From: an uncultured Kiloniellaceae bacterium
GTDB lineage: Bacteria > Pseudomonadota > Alphaproteobacteria > Kiloniellales > Kiloniellaceae
Direction: 5' to 3'
Length of the DNA stretch: 64,000 bases
Assembly (NCBI GenBank): GCA_947500035.1
Contig: CANMQP010000005.1
Location: 248,001-312,000 of the forward strand
The notes under the pieces were generated by a model. It saw only the letters and a program-made list of their open reading frames with translations, was not told the origin of the DNA and made no database searches. The position numbers and the translations under genes were made by a program. This document shows positions 9,581 through 18,534 of the stretch, piece by piece. How positions within the stretch are numbered: position 1 is the stretch's first letter; the number at the start of each line of letters is the position of its first letter.

Positions 9581-9895
9581 TCAAGGTGCCTTGCCATAGG
9601 CGGAGACCGCACGCTGCCGCTCAGAGAGATCCTTGAGCTCGTTGCGGATAATGACCAGCCCCTGATTGAGCTTGTCCGAGAGCGTCGAGAGTTCGTCGAC
9701 CAGACCGATGACATCCCGCTGCACGGCGTCGCTCTCGTCCTTGGGCAGTGTCGCCAATGCGGCGCAAAGCGAGTCAACTTCGGCTTGCACCGGCAGGAGG
9801 TCGATGACATCGCCTTTTTCCGCAGCCTGTATGCCGCGGCGAATCTTGTGACGCAGAATACGAGCGGATTCAGTAATTTGGGCGAGGTTTGTCAT
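9581..9895 (-). CDS. Small helical protein in flagellar operon
   Basis: A 104-residue, mostly helical, soluble protein with no membrane segment or signal peptide and heptad-like spacing (IGLVDELSTLSDKLNQGLVI, IRNELKDLSERQR). I do not recognise a family. Its start overlaps the stop of the FlhX-like gene (ATGA, 9892-9895) and fliO-fliP follow 70 bp downstream on the same strand, so a flagellar role such as an export chaperone is plausible, but this is inferred only from position and helical character. Confidence 0.7.
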   Translation of the reverse strand: MTNLAQITESARILRHKIRRGIQAAEKGDVIDLLPVQAEVDSLCAALATLPKDESDAVQRDVIGLVDELSTLSDKLNQGLVIIRNELKDLSERQRAVSAYGKAP

Positions 9896-10269
9896 GAGCT
9901 GCTTTCCGGAGATGAGGGCTGTTCCGCCCGGTAGATGTAGCTGAGGATATTGGCGACCGCCGTGAGAGCTTCGAGCGGGATCTCGCTTTCCACCTCAACC
10001 GCAGAGAGGATTGTCGCAAGGTCCGCATCGCTGCGCACCTTTACCCCATGCTCGAACGCGAGCTGCAGAATCTGTTCGGCAACTTCGCCGGTGCCTTTTG
10101 CAATCACCTGGGTGGCTTGCGCTTGACCGCCCTTCGAGTTCAGTGCGATCGCGACAGATTCTGTTGCCAGAGATTGCGTTGCCTGCGCAGCTCCTTTCTC
10201 CTGGGGAGCGGAGACCGCTTCTCGGGTAGAATGCGCATCGGTGCGTGGTGTATCCGGCTGCTCGGCCAA
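9892..10269 (-). CDS. FlhX-like protein (FlhB C-terminal domain homologue)
   Basis: A 125-residue protein. After a Gln/Ala-rich tail, residues about 35-115 (VAIALNSKGGQAQATQVIAK, ILQLAFEHGVKV, EIPLEALTAVANILSYIYRA) match the cytoplasmic domain of FlhB. It lacks the membrane domain and the NPTH self-cleavage motif, as known FlhX/YlqH proteins do. Such proteins can bind the export gate in place of the FlhB C-terminal fragment. The full FlhB is at 13736. The start is TTG at 10269 with AGGAA upstream. It heads the minus-strand run ending in fliP. Confidence 0.82.
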   Translation of the reverse strand: MAEQPDTPRTDAHSTREAVSAPQEKGAAQATQSLATESVAIALNSKGGQAQATQVIAKGTGEVAEQILQLAFEHGVKVRSDADLATILSAVEVESEIPLEALTAVANILSYIYRAEQPSSPESSS

Positions 10270-10755
10270 ATCAACTTCCTGTCAAGCGAGTGTGCTCATT
10301 CTGATGCCGCCACTCGGGTGATCCTTAGCCGATTATCACCGGTTATGCTTAATGAATGGTTTAACGAATCGGCTATGCTGCTGATTCGCATCTACTTTTG
10401 GGATGAACTGTCGTTTCTGGCATTTACGCTGAGATCCGCTCCCGACAAAGTGGCCGGGGCGGTGGAAAAAACCGCGGTCTCAGATCACCAGGTAAAGGTC
10501 CGTGCAAGCGCTTGCCCAGGCGTGAGAAACCGCCCGGTCGCGCACAAAGAAATCTGATGGAGAGTTTGGTTTATGCCCGGAAACCCGAGCCGTCCGGGCC
10601 ATTATAGTGAATTGCGTTTTTCTTGAACCACAGCATTTCAAAATTTGCGTTCAAGATCAGCAATTTGCTGATCGAGAGGCAGCGAATTTTGTGTCTGTTT
10701 AAACGCAAATTGTCTTAGACTACGCTCTTACGAACGAGAAACAGCCCTCAGAGCG
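10270..10755. other. Intergenic region upstream of flhX operon with several inverted repeats
   Basis: There is no convincing gene here. Three exact inverted repeats are visible: 9-bp arms TAGCCGATT/AATCGGCTA at 10326-10334 and 10367-10375, 7-bp arms GCCCGGA/TCCGGGC at 10575-10581 and 10593-10599, and a nested pair at 10642-10711 (listed separately). It is the likely promoter region of the flhX-fliO-fliP run and lies downstream of csrA, which is on the same strand. Confidence 0.6.
10642..10711. repeat. Nested inverted repeat upstream of flhX operon
   Basis: Outer arms AATTTGCGTT (10642-10651) and AACGCAAATT (10702-10711) enclose an inner perfect repeat GATCAGCAA (10655-10663) and TTGCTGATC (10665-10673). 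There is no run of T after the inner hairpin, so it is not a standard terminator. It lies just past the end of csrA on the minus strand and could be a regulatory structure, a cruciform or a small mobile relic. Confidence 0.65.
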
Positions 10756-11010
10756 TCACGACCCCTTATCGTCGCTGGGCGTGTCGTCGTTTTCAATTCC
10801 TGCGATGGAGAGCGCAAGGGCTTCGCTGCCGGCCGCAGCGGCACGGTTTTCTTCCTGAATCCGTTCGTAGATCTCACGTCGCAGGACGGTCGCATCTTCC
10901 GGGAATGTGAACCCGAGCTTGATCGACTTCCCACGAATATCAACAACGGTGACTTCAATGTTGTCGTTGATGATCACGGATTCGCCGATTTTCCGCGTTA
11001 AATAAAGCAT
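10756..11010 (-). CDS. csrA: Carbon storage regulator CsrA
   Basis: An 84-residue RNA-binding translational regulator. MLYLTRKIGESVIINDNIEV, then VDIRGKSIKLGF and the RREIYERIQEEN helix are classic CsrA, including the conserved Arg of the RNA-binding face (VLRREIYERI). The acidic C-terminal tail makes it a little longer than the usual 60-70 residues. CsrA often controls flagellin or other flagellar mRNAs; its place between flagellar genes fits that. Confidence 0.95.
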   Translation of the reverse strand: MLYLTRKIGESVIINDNIEVTVVDIRGKSIKLGFTFPEDATVLRREIYERIQEENRAAAAGSEALALSIAGIENDDTPSDDKGS

Positions 11011-11186
11011 CGGCTTCGCAAAAACTCCCTGCCCCTAGCCGGATTCTAACCGGCCCCCGAACCATACTCTAATACGCGGATTGTTCCATAACAAGCGAAC
11101 CCTTTTTACTGAATCTTAATACGAGGTAGTGGAAAATTAAGACAAATCCAATCTACTGGTCGTGAAAACAGGTTTGTGTGGGCGCT

Positions 11187-11591
11187 ATGGACGGCAAACT
11201 CAGCATCACAGATGTGATCGCGAAACGCATGCAATGGCTGACCGCGCGTCAGAATGTGCTGACGAAGAATATCGCCAATGCGGATACACCGAAATATATC
11301 CCCCACGATCTGAAAGACGGTTCCTTTCAGCGCGCGGTCGCCAGGCAATCGCAGCCCATACGGCCCGCGGCGACCAACAGCAGCCACATTCAGGGCGTTT
11401 CCCTGCGCGGGTCCGATGGCAGAGCGCGCGAGCAGGAAGAGCTCTATGAAACGGCGCCTGCCGGAAACGCCGTGGTGATCGAGGAACAGCTGGTCAAGAT
11501 GACCCAGAACCAGACTGATTTTCAGACGATGACGCAGCTCTACCGCAAGCACGTCGCGATGATCAGAATGGCCTTAAAGGGGTCGGGATAA
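11187..11591 (+). CDS. flgB: Flagellar proximal rod protein FlgB
   Basis: A 134-residue rod protein. The N-terminal block RQNVLTKNIANADTPKYIPH and the C-terminal amphipathic helix (MTQNQTDFQTMTQLYRKHVA, MIRMAL) are the signature ends of FlgB. ATG 11187 is preferred over the in-frame GTG at 11178, since MDGKLSITD fits the usual N terminus. It begins the flgB-flgC-fliE block, which builds the proximal rod joining the MS ring to the distal rod. Confidence 0.95.
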   Translation: MDGKLSITDVIAKRMQWLTARQNVLTKNIANADTPKYIPHDLKDGSFQRAVARQSQPIRPAATNSSHIQGVSLRGSDGRAREQEELYETAPAGNAVVIEEQLVKMTQNQTDFQTMTQLYRKHVAMIRMALKGSG

Positions 11592-11687
11592 CGTGTGGGT
11601 TTGAAGAGAGTTTCGCGGGCGGTCGGCTGCTGAGGCCGGTGGTGCCTGTATCTGAGTTTTCCGGTTGAGCCGGGCAGAGGAGAAAAA

Positions 11688-12095
11688 ATGGATCTGTTCA
11701 AGACATTGCATATTGCCGCTTCGGGGATGCGGGCGCAGGGCACTCGTCTGCGCGTGATTGCCGAGAACGTGGCGAATGCCGAGTCGCTTGCGCAGACGCC
11801 GGGCGGTCAGCCGTATCGCCGCAAATTGGTCTCTTTCGCCAACGCCATGGACCGGGAACTCGGCGCTGAGACCGTCCGGGTCCGCAAGATCATGACCGAT
11901 AAAAGCGAATTTTCGCGGGCCTATCAGCCCGGTCATCCTGCGGCGGACGATGATGGCTATGTGCTGCGTCCGAATGTGAACACTCTGATCGAGATGACGG
12001 ACATGCGTGAAGCGCAGCGCAGTTACGAAGCGAATCTTAAGGCAATCGAGGCTTCGCGAAGCATGCTTCAGAAGACCTTGCAGATCTTGTCGTGA
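11688..12095 (+). CDS. flgC: Flagellar proximal rod protein FlgC
   Basis: A 135-residue rod protein preceded by a strong AGGAGA site. The N-terminal half has LHIAASGMRAQGTRLRVIAE and NVANAES, and the C-terminal end TDMREAQRSYEANLKAIEAS with SMLQKTLQIL; both ends are typical for FlgC. It follows flgB by 96 bp and is followed by fliE. A second rod-like protein in this window (36709) resembles it and stands alone. Confidence 0.95.
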   Translation: MDLFKTLHIAASGMRAQGTRLRVIAENVANAESLAQTPGGQPYRRKLVSFANAMDRELGAETVRVRKIMTDKSEFSRAYQPGHPAADDDGYVLRPNVNTLIEMTDMREAQRSYEANLKAIEASRSMLQKTLQILS

Positions 12096-12208
12096 TACCC
12101 GGGCATTAGGGCCCGCGCCGATTGATACGGCCGCCAGGACGGCGGCTTTGAATAAGCCAAGAAGGCGGATACGACTGACCCAAAAGGACTTTGGGCACGG
12201 AGTTGATC

Positions 12209-12520
12209 ATGCCAGTGAATTTTACCGATGCCATCGGCGCCTATCAGAAGGTTGCGGGCAAGGATGCGGTTAAGCCGCTTGATTCGGGCGACATGGCGCC
12301 GAAGCAGGATTTCGCTTCAACGCTGCGCGGAATGGCCGATGAGGTTGTCGGCACCTTGAATGAAGGTGAGACGCAGAGTCTGAAGGCCGCTGCCGGGACA
12401 GCTGACCTGACCGACGTCGTGACAGCGATGTCAAAGGCCGAGGTCACCTTGCAGACTGTCGTCACAGTGCGCGACCGGGTTGTCCAGGCCTACCAGGAAA
12501 TACTGCGCATGCCGATCTGA
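12209..12520 (+). CDS. fliE: Flagellar hook-basal body protein FliE
   Basis: About 103 residues, the usual FliE length. The C-terminal part DVVTAMSKAEVTLQTVVTVR followed by RVVQAYQEILRMPI is the conserved FliE end that contacts the MS ring and export gate. I start it at ATG 12209 with GGAG six bases upstream; a TTG at 12191 would add six residues. FliE links the MS ring to the rod and is encoded next to flgBC as expected. Confidence 0.93.
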   Translation: MPVNFTDAIGAYQKVAGKDAVKPLDSGDMAPKQDFASTLRGMADEVVGTLNEGETQSLKAAAGTADLTDVVTAMSKAEVTLQTVVTVRDRVVQAYQEILRMPI

Positions 12521-12640
12521 AGGCATGTTTCCACTTAATTCTTCAGGCCGGTCTCTCTCTCAGTCCGACGCCCCATCCGGCCTTTCTTTGCGTCCAGGTT
12601 TCTATTTCTCCGGCGCCTCTCTCTTCGAGAAAAAAGCAGC

Positions 12641-12907
12641 ATGAATCCAGTTGAAGTCATCGAGGTCTCCAGGGAAGCGATCTACGTCACCCTGAAAGTC
12701 GGCGCACCGGGGATTTTGATCGCTCTCGGGGTCGGTCTTTTGATCGCGCTTTTCCAGGCGCTTACGCAGATGCAGGAGATGACGCTCTCCTTCGTGCCGA
12801 AGATCGTTGCCGTGTGTCTCGGAATTATCGTTTTCATGCCCTTCATGCTCGCAACGATGATGGCCTTCACCAAGACCTTGATGGACCGGATTGTCGCACT
12901 GGGGTAA
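12641..12907 (+). CDS. fliQ: Flagellar export gate protein FliQ
   Basis: An 88-residue protein with two membrane helices (about residues 20-38 and 50-75) joined by FQALTQMQEMTLSFVPKI, the highly conserved FliQ loop. FliQ surrounds FliP and FliR in the export gate. It is followed six bases later by fliR. Confidence 0.96.
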   Translation: MNPVEVIEVSREAIYVTLKVGAPGILIALGVGLLIALFQALTQMQEMTLSFVPKIVAVCLGIIVFMPFMLATMMAFTKTLMDRIVALG

Positions 12908-12913
12908 CGCGGA

Positions 12914-13678
12914 ATGCTCGACGAGCTTCTATCGGCTGAACTCTTTGTTGTGATCTTCGTGTTCGTGCGCGTCGGCGCAACCATGATGCTGTTGCCCGGT
13001 TTTGCGGAGCCTTACGTTGCGCCCCGCACTCGTCTCATGCTGGCCCTGCTGATTTCAATCGTTATCGCGCCGGTCGTCGGCGATACGGTTCCGCCTCTGC
13101 CTGATGCGGTGTTGACCCTGGCGCTGCTGATTATCGGGGAACTGGTGATCGGTTTTTTCCTTGGCACGGTGACACGCCTGTTTCTCGCCACCATGGCGAC
13201 CGCAGGGATGATCATCGCCTTCATGTCGTCGCTCGCGAATGCTCTGGTCGACGATCCGAGTTCACAGCAGCAAGGTTCGATCATGGGGTCGTTTCTGACC
13301 ACCGTGGCCGTTCTCATGATGTTTCTGCTCGATCTTCATCATGTCATGTTGATGGCGGTTGCCGACAGTTATACCCTGTTTCGGCCGGGAGAGGCCCTGC
13401 CGATGGGGGATCTGAGCGAGATGATCACGCGCGTCGTCGCAAAGACCTTCCTGCTCGCGGTTCAACTCGCCGCCCCCTTCATCGTTGTGGGAACGGTGTT
13501 CTATCTCGGCCTCGGTGTTCTCGGACGCTTGATGCCGCAGGTGCAGATCTTTTTCGTCGCCATGCCGCTGCAGGTCGCCATGGGCGTGATCATCCTCTTC
13601 CTGTCGCTGCCGGTTATGATGGGCCTTTACATCACCCAGTTCAGCGAAACCCTGATGCCTTTCCTGGCGCCGTCATGA
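12914..13678 (+). CDS. fliR: Flagellar export gate protein FliR
   Basis: A 254-residue polytopic membrane protein with FVRVGATMMLLPGFAEPYVA at the N terminus and LALLISIVIAPVV, GFFLGTVTRLFLATMATAGM and LAAPFIVVGTVFYLGLGVLG farther on, all typical of FliR. About six hydrophobic segments are visible. It completes the FliPQR gate together with fliQ upstream and fliP elsewhere in the window. Confidence 0.96.
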   Translation: MLDELLSAELFVVIFVFVRVGATMMLLPGFAEPYVAPRTRLMLALLISIVIAPVVGDTVPPLPDAVLTLALLIIGELVIGFFLGTVTRLFLATMATAGMIIAFMSSLANALVDDPSSQQQGSIMGSFLTTVAVLMMFLLDLHHVMLMAVADSYTLFRPGEALPMGDLSEMITRVVAKTFLLAVQLAAPFIVVGTVFYLGLGVLGRLMPQVQIFFVAMPLQVAMGVIILFLSLPVMMGLYITQFSETLMPFLAPS

Positions 13679-13735
13679 GATCGCTGCGCCTTTCGGTATC
13701 CGCCCAAGTGTTTGCGGCCTTAGGAGCGGAGCGCG

Positions 13736-14824
13736 ATGGCTGAAGACAATACGGACGACTCCCAAAAAACCGAAGACCCGACTCAGAAAAAACTCGACGA
13801 GTCGCGGCAAAAGGGCCAGGTCGCGAAATCTCAGGAGATCTCGCACTGGTTTATGCTGCTTGCCTTTACTTCGGTGATCGGAGTGTTCGGAGCGTCCTTG
13901 AGTGCAGGTCTCGGCTCTCAGATGCTGCGCTTTATCGAGAGCCCGCACACAATCCTTATCGATCCCGGGAGTCTTAAAAGTCTGTTCAGCGAAGTTTTGC
14001 TGGGCGTCGGCGGCCTGGTGATTCTGCCGGCAATTGTCGCAGTCGCCGCCGCGGTCGGCGCGTCATTTCTCCAAATCGGCTGGCTGGTCTCCGCCGAGTC
14101 TCTGAAGCCCACACCCGATAAGATTTCGCTTCAGAAGGGCATGAAGCGTCTGTTTTCCGCCAAGTCGATCGCCGAATTCATCAAGGGGATCGCGAAGCTC
14201 ACAATTGTTGCTGTTGTCATCGTTCTGATTATGGCGCCGCGCCGCGAAATGATTCCGCAGATCACGTCGATGGAGATGTCGCAGCTCTTGCTGCTGCTGC
14301 AGGAAATGGCCGTGCAGATCATGATCGGCGTGCTCGCGGTCATGGCGGTGATCGCAGGCGGTGACTTCCTCTTTCAAAAGTATCAGCATACAAAGCAACT
14401 GAAGATGTCTTTGCAGGAAGTCAAAGACGAGTTCAAGCAGACCGAGGGCGACCCCATCGTTAAGGGACGCCTGCGCCAACTGCGTGCCGAGCGCGCGCGC
14501 CAGCGCATGATGGCAGCGGTTCCCGAGGCAGACGTTGTGGTGACCAACCCGACCCACTTTTCCGTCGCACTGAAGTATGACGCGGAAACCATGGAAGCGC
14601 CGGTCTTAACGGCGAAGGGGGCCGACGAGATCGCGTTCCGGATTCGTGAAGTCGCCAAGAAGCACGACATACCGGTACTCGAGAACCCACCGCTTGCGCG
14701 TGCTCTCTATGGCGGTGTCGAGATCGATCAGCAGATTCCGGCTGAACACTACACTGCCGTAGCAGAGGTGATCGGCTACGTGATGCGTCTGAAGGGCAAG
14801 TTGCCGAGCGCGAGGAAGACGTGA
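13736..14824 (+). CDS. flhB: Flagellar export switch protein FlhB
   Basis: A 362-residue export-gate protein. The N-terminal half has the membrane helices after the conserved start SQKTEDPTQKKLDESRQKGQ. The cytoplasmic domain carries the self-cleavage site NPTH at residues 271-274 and the following FSVALKYD block. Cleavage between Asn and Pro switches export from rod/hook to filament proteins. It ends with an ATGA overlap to a small open frame and lies just before cckA. Confidence 0.97.
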   Translation: MAEDNTDDSQKTEDPTQKKLDESRQKGQVAKSQEISHWFMLLAFTSVIGVFGASLSAGLGSQMLRFIESPHTILIDPGSLKSLFSEVLLGVGGLVILPAIVAVAAAVGASFLQIGWLVSAESLKPTPDKISLQKGMKRLFSAKSIAEFIKGIAKLTIVAVVIVLIMAPRREMIPQITSMEMSQLLLLLQEMAVQIMIGVLAVMAVIAGGDFLFQKYQHTKQLKMSLQEVKDEFKQTEGDPIVKGRLRQLRAERARQRMMAAVPEADVVVTNPTHFSVALKYDAETMEAPVLTAKGADEIAFRIREVAKKHDIPVLENPPLARALYGGVEIDQQIPAEHYTAVAEVIGYVMRLKGKLPSARKT

Positions 14825-15021
14825 TGGGGCTAAGGAGAATACCAGGGGTTACAGGCATCATCACCGGCATGGTCAGGGAACACGCGCTGATCTGGCGCAG
14901 GCGTGCCGCAGAGTTTACCATGCCGCAGTTTTCAACGGCGAATCGTCAAACCCGATTCGGCGGTACGGGTTTAGCGACGCAGGAACAACAGAAGAGGGCA
15001 GTGGGCGCTCGTGGGAATTGA
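14821..15021 (+). CDS. Possible small basic protein between flhB and cckA
   Basis: A 66-residue open frame whose ATG overlaps the flhB stop (ATGA) and whose end overlaps the cckA GTG start by 11 bases. It is Arg rich with no recognisable domain or membrane segment. The double overlap suggests translational coupling, but the composition is not strongly gene-like and no family is recognised, so it may be only the spacer between two genes. Confidence 0.4.
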   Translation: MMGLRRIPGVTGIITGMVREHALIWRRRAAEFTMPQFSTANRQTRFGGTGLATQEQQKRAVGARGN

Positions 15022-17392
15022 GATAGCGTATTGGGTTGTCATCGCCGTCCTGGCTGCACTCGCGATCTACGCCTTTATCGGATGGCGCCGGACCAAGATG
15101 GATCTCTCGATCTACTCCGCCACCTTTGTCTCGGTTTCGCGGCCCCGTCAGATCGTCGCGCCCAATGGCAAGGTCGTCCAGTCCAATTCCGCATTTTACG
15201 AACTCTTCGGACAGGTCGATAAGCCGATCCCGGATCTTCTGGTCGCGGAAACCCGTGGCGATCTGGAGGTTCGTGAGCAGATTGAAATGCTCGATGCCAA
15301 AGCCAAAAGCGGTCTGGAGGGCTATGCCGAAGTTCGAATTCCGGGCCGGGCAGAGGCCGGGATGGGCGAAGACGCCGGCAATGGCGAGGTCGAAACCCAG
15401 TGGCGCTACGTTGCTGCCTATCCGGTGAAGGGCTGGCCCGGTTACGTCTTTTGGTTTGTCGACGATATCACCCTGCGCCGCCAGATGGAGCAGGTCATCA
15501 ACGACCAGCAAAACCGCTTCGCGGACCTGCTGGAGAATGCGCCCATCGGCTTTTACTCGGTCGATGGGGAAGGGCGGTTCCTCTTCGTCAATCAGATGCT
15601 GGCCGAGTGGCTTGGACGGACCCATGCGGAGCTGGAGAGCGGCACGCTGCGGCTGCACGACATTCTGGAAGATGACGGTGACTTCCTGCCCTATAGCCCG
15701 TTTCAGGATGAGTCCGTCTCCAAAGGTGAAGTCACGCTCAAAAAACGCGACGGCGGTAAATTTGTTGCCTTCATCAGTCAGGATGTCGTGCCTGCTGACG
15801 AACGCGGCGGGCTTTGCACGCGCTCCGTCGTGCGCGATCTTTCCAGCGAACGTGCGGTCGCGCGCGCGCTGGAACGGTCGGAAGAACGCTTTAAGAGTTT
15901 CTTCGAAAAAGCGCCGGTCGGCATTGCCCTGATCGACCCGAAAGGCTGTGTCACCGAGAGCAACCGCGCGTTCCGCGAACTCTTGCGTGAGCCGGGGAAT
16001 GTGCACGGACTGTCATTGATCGAGCTGGCCGTACCCGATGATCGGGCAGCTTTTCAAAGCGCACTGAACGATCCCCAGAATACCGGCCGTCAGACGGTGT
16101 TGGAGCTCGGCTTTCACGGCGGCGAACTGGTTTGTACGGTCTATGTGACCCGAATGGCGGGCAGCGGCGGTGAGACGGCCGGCTTTATCGCCCATTTCAT
16201 CGACACAACGGAGCAGAAGAACCTGGAGGAACAGTTCGCGCAGTCGCAGAAGATGCAGGCCGTCGGGCAGCTCGCGGGCGGTATTGCCCATGACTTCAAT
16301 AATCTGCTGACGGCGATGATCGGCTTTTCGGATCTGTTGCTGCTGCGGCACCGGCCGGGCGATCAGTCCTTCGCCGACATTATGCAGATCAAACAGAACG
16401 CCAACCGGGCTGCGAATCTCGTGCGGCAGCTTCTCGCGTTCTCGCGACAGCAAACGCTGCAGCCCCGTCAACTGATCATCACCGATATTCTGGCCGAGCT
16501 CTCTCATCTGCTGGCGCGTCTGATCGGCGAGAACATCGAACTGAAGATGATTCACGGCCGTGATCTGGGAATGGTCAAAGCGGATCAGGGGCAGCTCGAG
16601 CAGGTCGTGATCAATCTCGCGGTCAATGCGCGCGACGCGATGGTCGACGGCGGGGCTTTGACCATCCGGACCGCTAACGTGACGGTCGAGGAAGACAAGA
16701 ACTACAAAGGCGAAGTCATGCCCAAGGGCGACTATGTCGCCGTCGAAGTCGAGGATACCGGTTGCGGTATCCCGCGCGAGATTCTGGACCGCATCTTCGA
16801 TCCCTTCTTTTCAACCAAGGAGGTCGGCGCCGGAACCGGTCTCGGCCTTTCGACGGTCTATGGCATCGTCAAACAGACCGGCGGCTTCATCTTTGTTGAT
16901 TCCGTGGTCGGGCGCGGAACGATTTTCTCGCTCTTCCTGCCGCACTACATCGCGGGTGCTGAGACCGAGGTGGTCGCACCGGGCGGTGATGCGCAGGTCC
17001 AGAAGGACCTGACCGGGATCGGGAATGTGCTGCTGGTTGAGGACGAGGATGCGGTCCGGGCCTTCGGGTCTCGTGCGCTGCGCAACAAGGGCTATACGGT
17101 TCTCGAAGCCAACTCGGGCGAACAGGCTCTGGAAGTGCTCCGTGACGCGGCAGAGCGGATTGACCTGCTAATTACGGATGTGGTGATGCCGCGCGTCGAT
17201 GGCCCGACCCTGGTCAAGACCGTGCGGGAATCCTATCCCGACCTGAAGGTGATTTTCATCTCCGGCTACACCGAAGACAACTTCAGGCAAAAACTCGGTG
17301 AAGACGAGCGGATCCACTTCCTGCCAAAGCCCTTCAGCCTCAAGCAGCTGGCGGCGAAGGTGAAGGAAGTGCTCGGCGGCGAGTTGGTGTAA
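15011..17392 (+). CDS. cckA: CckA-type hybrid histidine kinase
   Basis: A 793-residue membrane-anchored kinase. One N-terminal membrane helix (residues about 4-24) is followed by PAS-type domains (about 45-150, 175-285 and 295-405), the HisKA block [17 protein letters not shown] with the phospho-accepting His at about residue 427, the ATPase domain ([33 protein letters not shown]) and a receiver domain with the phospho-accepting Asp at about 723 ([13 protein letters not shown]). This order and the [20 protein letters not shown] stretch are those of CckA, the top of the CckA-ChpT-CtrA phosphorelay controlling cell cycle and motility. Start is GTG 15011. Confidence 0.93.
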   Translation: MGIEIAYWVVIAVLAALAIYAFIGWRRTKMDLSIYSATFVSVSRPRQIVAPNGKVVQSNSAFYELFGQVDKPIPDLLVAETRGDLEVREQIEMLDAKAKSGLEGYAEVRIPGRAEAGMGEDAGNGEVETQWRYVAAYPVKGWPGYVFWFVDDITLRRQMEQVINDQQNRFADLLENAPIGFYSVDGEGRFLFVNQMLAEWLGRTHAELESGTLRLHDILEDDGDFLPYSPFQDESVSKGEVTLKKRDGGKFVAFISQDVVPADERGGLCTRSVVRDLSSERAVARALERSEERFKSFFEKAPVGIALIDPKGCVTESNRAFRELLREPGNVHGLSLIELAVPDDRAAFQSALNDPQNTGRQTVLELGFHGGELVCTVYVTRMAGSGGETAGFIAHFIDTTEQKNLEEQFAQSQKMQAVGQLAGGIAHDFNNLLTAMIGFSDLLLLRHRPGDQSFADIMQIKQNANRAANLVRQLLAFSRQQTLQPRQLIITDILAELSHLLARLIGENIELKMIHGRDLGMVKADQGQLEQVVINLAVNARDAMVDGGALTIRTANVTVEEDKNYKGEVMPKGDYVAVEVEDTGCGIPREILDRIFDPFFSTKEVGAGTGLGLSTVYGIVKQTGGFIFVDSVVGRGTIFSLFLPHYIAGAETEVVAPGGDAQVQKDLTGIGNVLLVEDEDAVRAFGSRALRNKGYTVLEANSGEQALEVLRDAAERIDLLITDVVMPRVDGPTLVKTVRESYPDLKVIFISGYTEDNFRQKLGEDERIHFLPKPFSLKQLAAKVKEVLGGELV

Positions 17393-17430
17393 AGCCAAAT
17401 CTCGCGCCCACGTGAACCAGAAGGCTTGGC

Positions 17431-18237
17431 CTACTGGGTGTAGAGCCGCCCCACAAACTTTCCGATCGGTGCTGAGAGTTCGATCCTGACAGGCACCATC
17501 TTCTCGTTGGGCAGGCGCCCAATCCAGATGATCCGGCGGATCTCATCCTGACGGTCTTTCCATTCCGAGTCTTTTCGGAAACCGCCGATCGGCGTGTAGG
17601 TCAGACTGCAGCCGATCGCCGTGCCGTTGTATGTCCAGGGACGATCGCGGACCAGCTCGGCCTTGCCGATATGTCCGATCTTGAGGTCGTAGAGCCGACG
17701 TCCGTCCCAGACACGGGCTTCGGCATCGCAGCGTTCGCCCTGTTCCAGGCGGTTCAGAGTGCTCAGAAGTACGGTGAAGGGGTCGGCGGTTCCGGCTGTG
17801 GCGTCTTCGGGCACAGGCGTCACTTCGGTGAGATCCGATTCGGGTTCTGCCATCAGTTCCGGAAGCGGTTCATCAGGGCGCCAGATGACACTCGTGCGGC
17901 GGGTTTTATCTCTAAAGCTCCCCTCGCTGTCGTGCCGGGAGACCTGAAACCCCTTCTCTGTTGTCAGGCCCACGCTGCGCGCTGAGCCTTTCCAGGGGAA
18001 AAGAAAGGCGAGGGTGCCCTGGCTTTCGCCGCTGCCCTCGATCTCATAGCGCGTGTCGTTCAGAGCATAGTTTACCTTGGCTTCCGCCAGGGTCATGTTG
18101 CCCCAGGCCACCTCGTAGCGAAGCTGCATGGATTCTTCCGCGGCCAATGGACCTGCTGCGAAGGGGAGTGCAACCATCGCACCGCAAAAGACGCCTGCGA
18201 ACAGCTGGGGTGTACGCGAATTTTTCAAACCAGGCAT
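17431..18237 (-). CDS. DUF3108 domain-containing exported protein
   Basis: A 268-residue protein with a signal peptide (about residues 1-33, cleaving near GPLAAEES). The mature part (LRYEVAWGNMTLAEAKVNYA, FPWKGSARSVGL, CDAEARVWDGRRLYDLKIGH, and a final WIGRLPNEKMVPVRIEL) is the DUF3108 pattern, a periplasmic beta-barrel-like fold of unknown role. It is a lone gene on the minus strand, convergent with cckA. Confidence 0.85.
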   Translation of the reverse strand: MPGLKNSRTPQLFAGVFCGAMVALPFAAGPLAAEESMQLRYEVAWGNMTLAEAKVNYALNDTRYEIEGSGESQGTLAFLFPWKGSARSVGLTTEKGFQVSRHDSEGSFRDKTRRTSVIWRPDEPLPELMAEPESDLTEVTPVPEDATAGTADPFTVLLSTLNRLEQGERCDAEARVWDGRRLYDLKIGHIGKAELVRDRPWTYNGTAIGCSLTYTPIGGFRKDSEWKDRQDEIRRIIWIGRLPNEKMVPVRIELSAPIGKFVGRLYTQ

Positions 18238-18433
18238 TCCCGTCCTCTACAGCTTTCCTGAACGCACATCACCGGTGCTTTGTGGAAGCGGTCTCTAAGA
18301 CCGCTGATGGTAATTTAGTTTGCGGTAGCGAATCGACCAGTCCCCGTCGTGTTGAGTCCTCAGGTGGCAATGACCCGTCTCCATACGAGGTCATTTTGCA
18401 CCGCTCGCAGATAAGTGACTAAAACAGACTAAT

Positions 18434-18448
18434 GTTCTTGTTTTGATC
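18434..18448 (+). promoter_or_regulatory. Candidate degenerate SOS (LexA) box of recA
   Basis: GTTC-N7-GATC lies about 85 bp before the recA start. The alphaproteobacterial LexA site is GTTC-N7-GTTC, so this has one mismatch in the second half. A further pair, GAAC-N4-GAAC, lies at about 18469-18480 with the wrong spacing. Position is right for an SOS operator, but the match is imperfect. Confidence 0.4.
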
Positions 18449-18534
18449 TTTCCGCTTGAACATGAGAACAAAAACGGTACAATCCGCACATTGCAGTTCC
18501 GATACCCCTATGAGATAAGGAAGGCATCATCATC

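Noticed and set aside
10349-10365. CtrA-like box TTAA-N8-TTAAC in the flhX upstream gap
   Set aside because: The consensus spacing is seven bases, not eight, so it is probably not a CtrA site although CckA is encoded nearby.
14915-16006. 363-codon minus-strand open frame inside cckA
   Set aside because: Antisense shadow of a G+C-rich gene with no recognisable protein features.
18469-18480. GAAC-N4-GAAC as an SOS box
   Set aside because: The spacing of four is not that of LexA sites in alphaproteobacteria.
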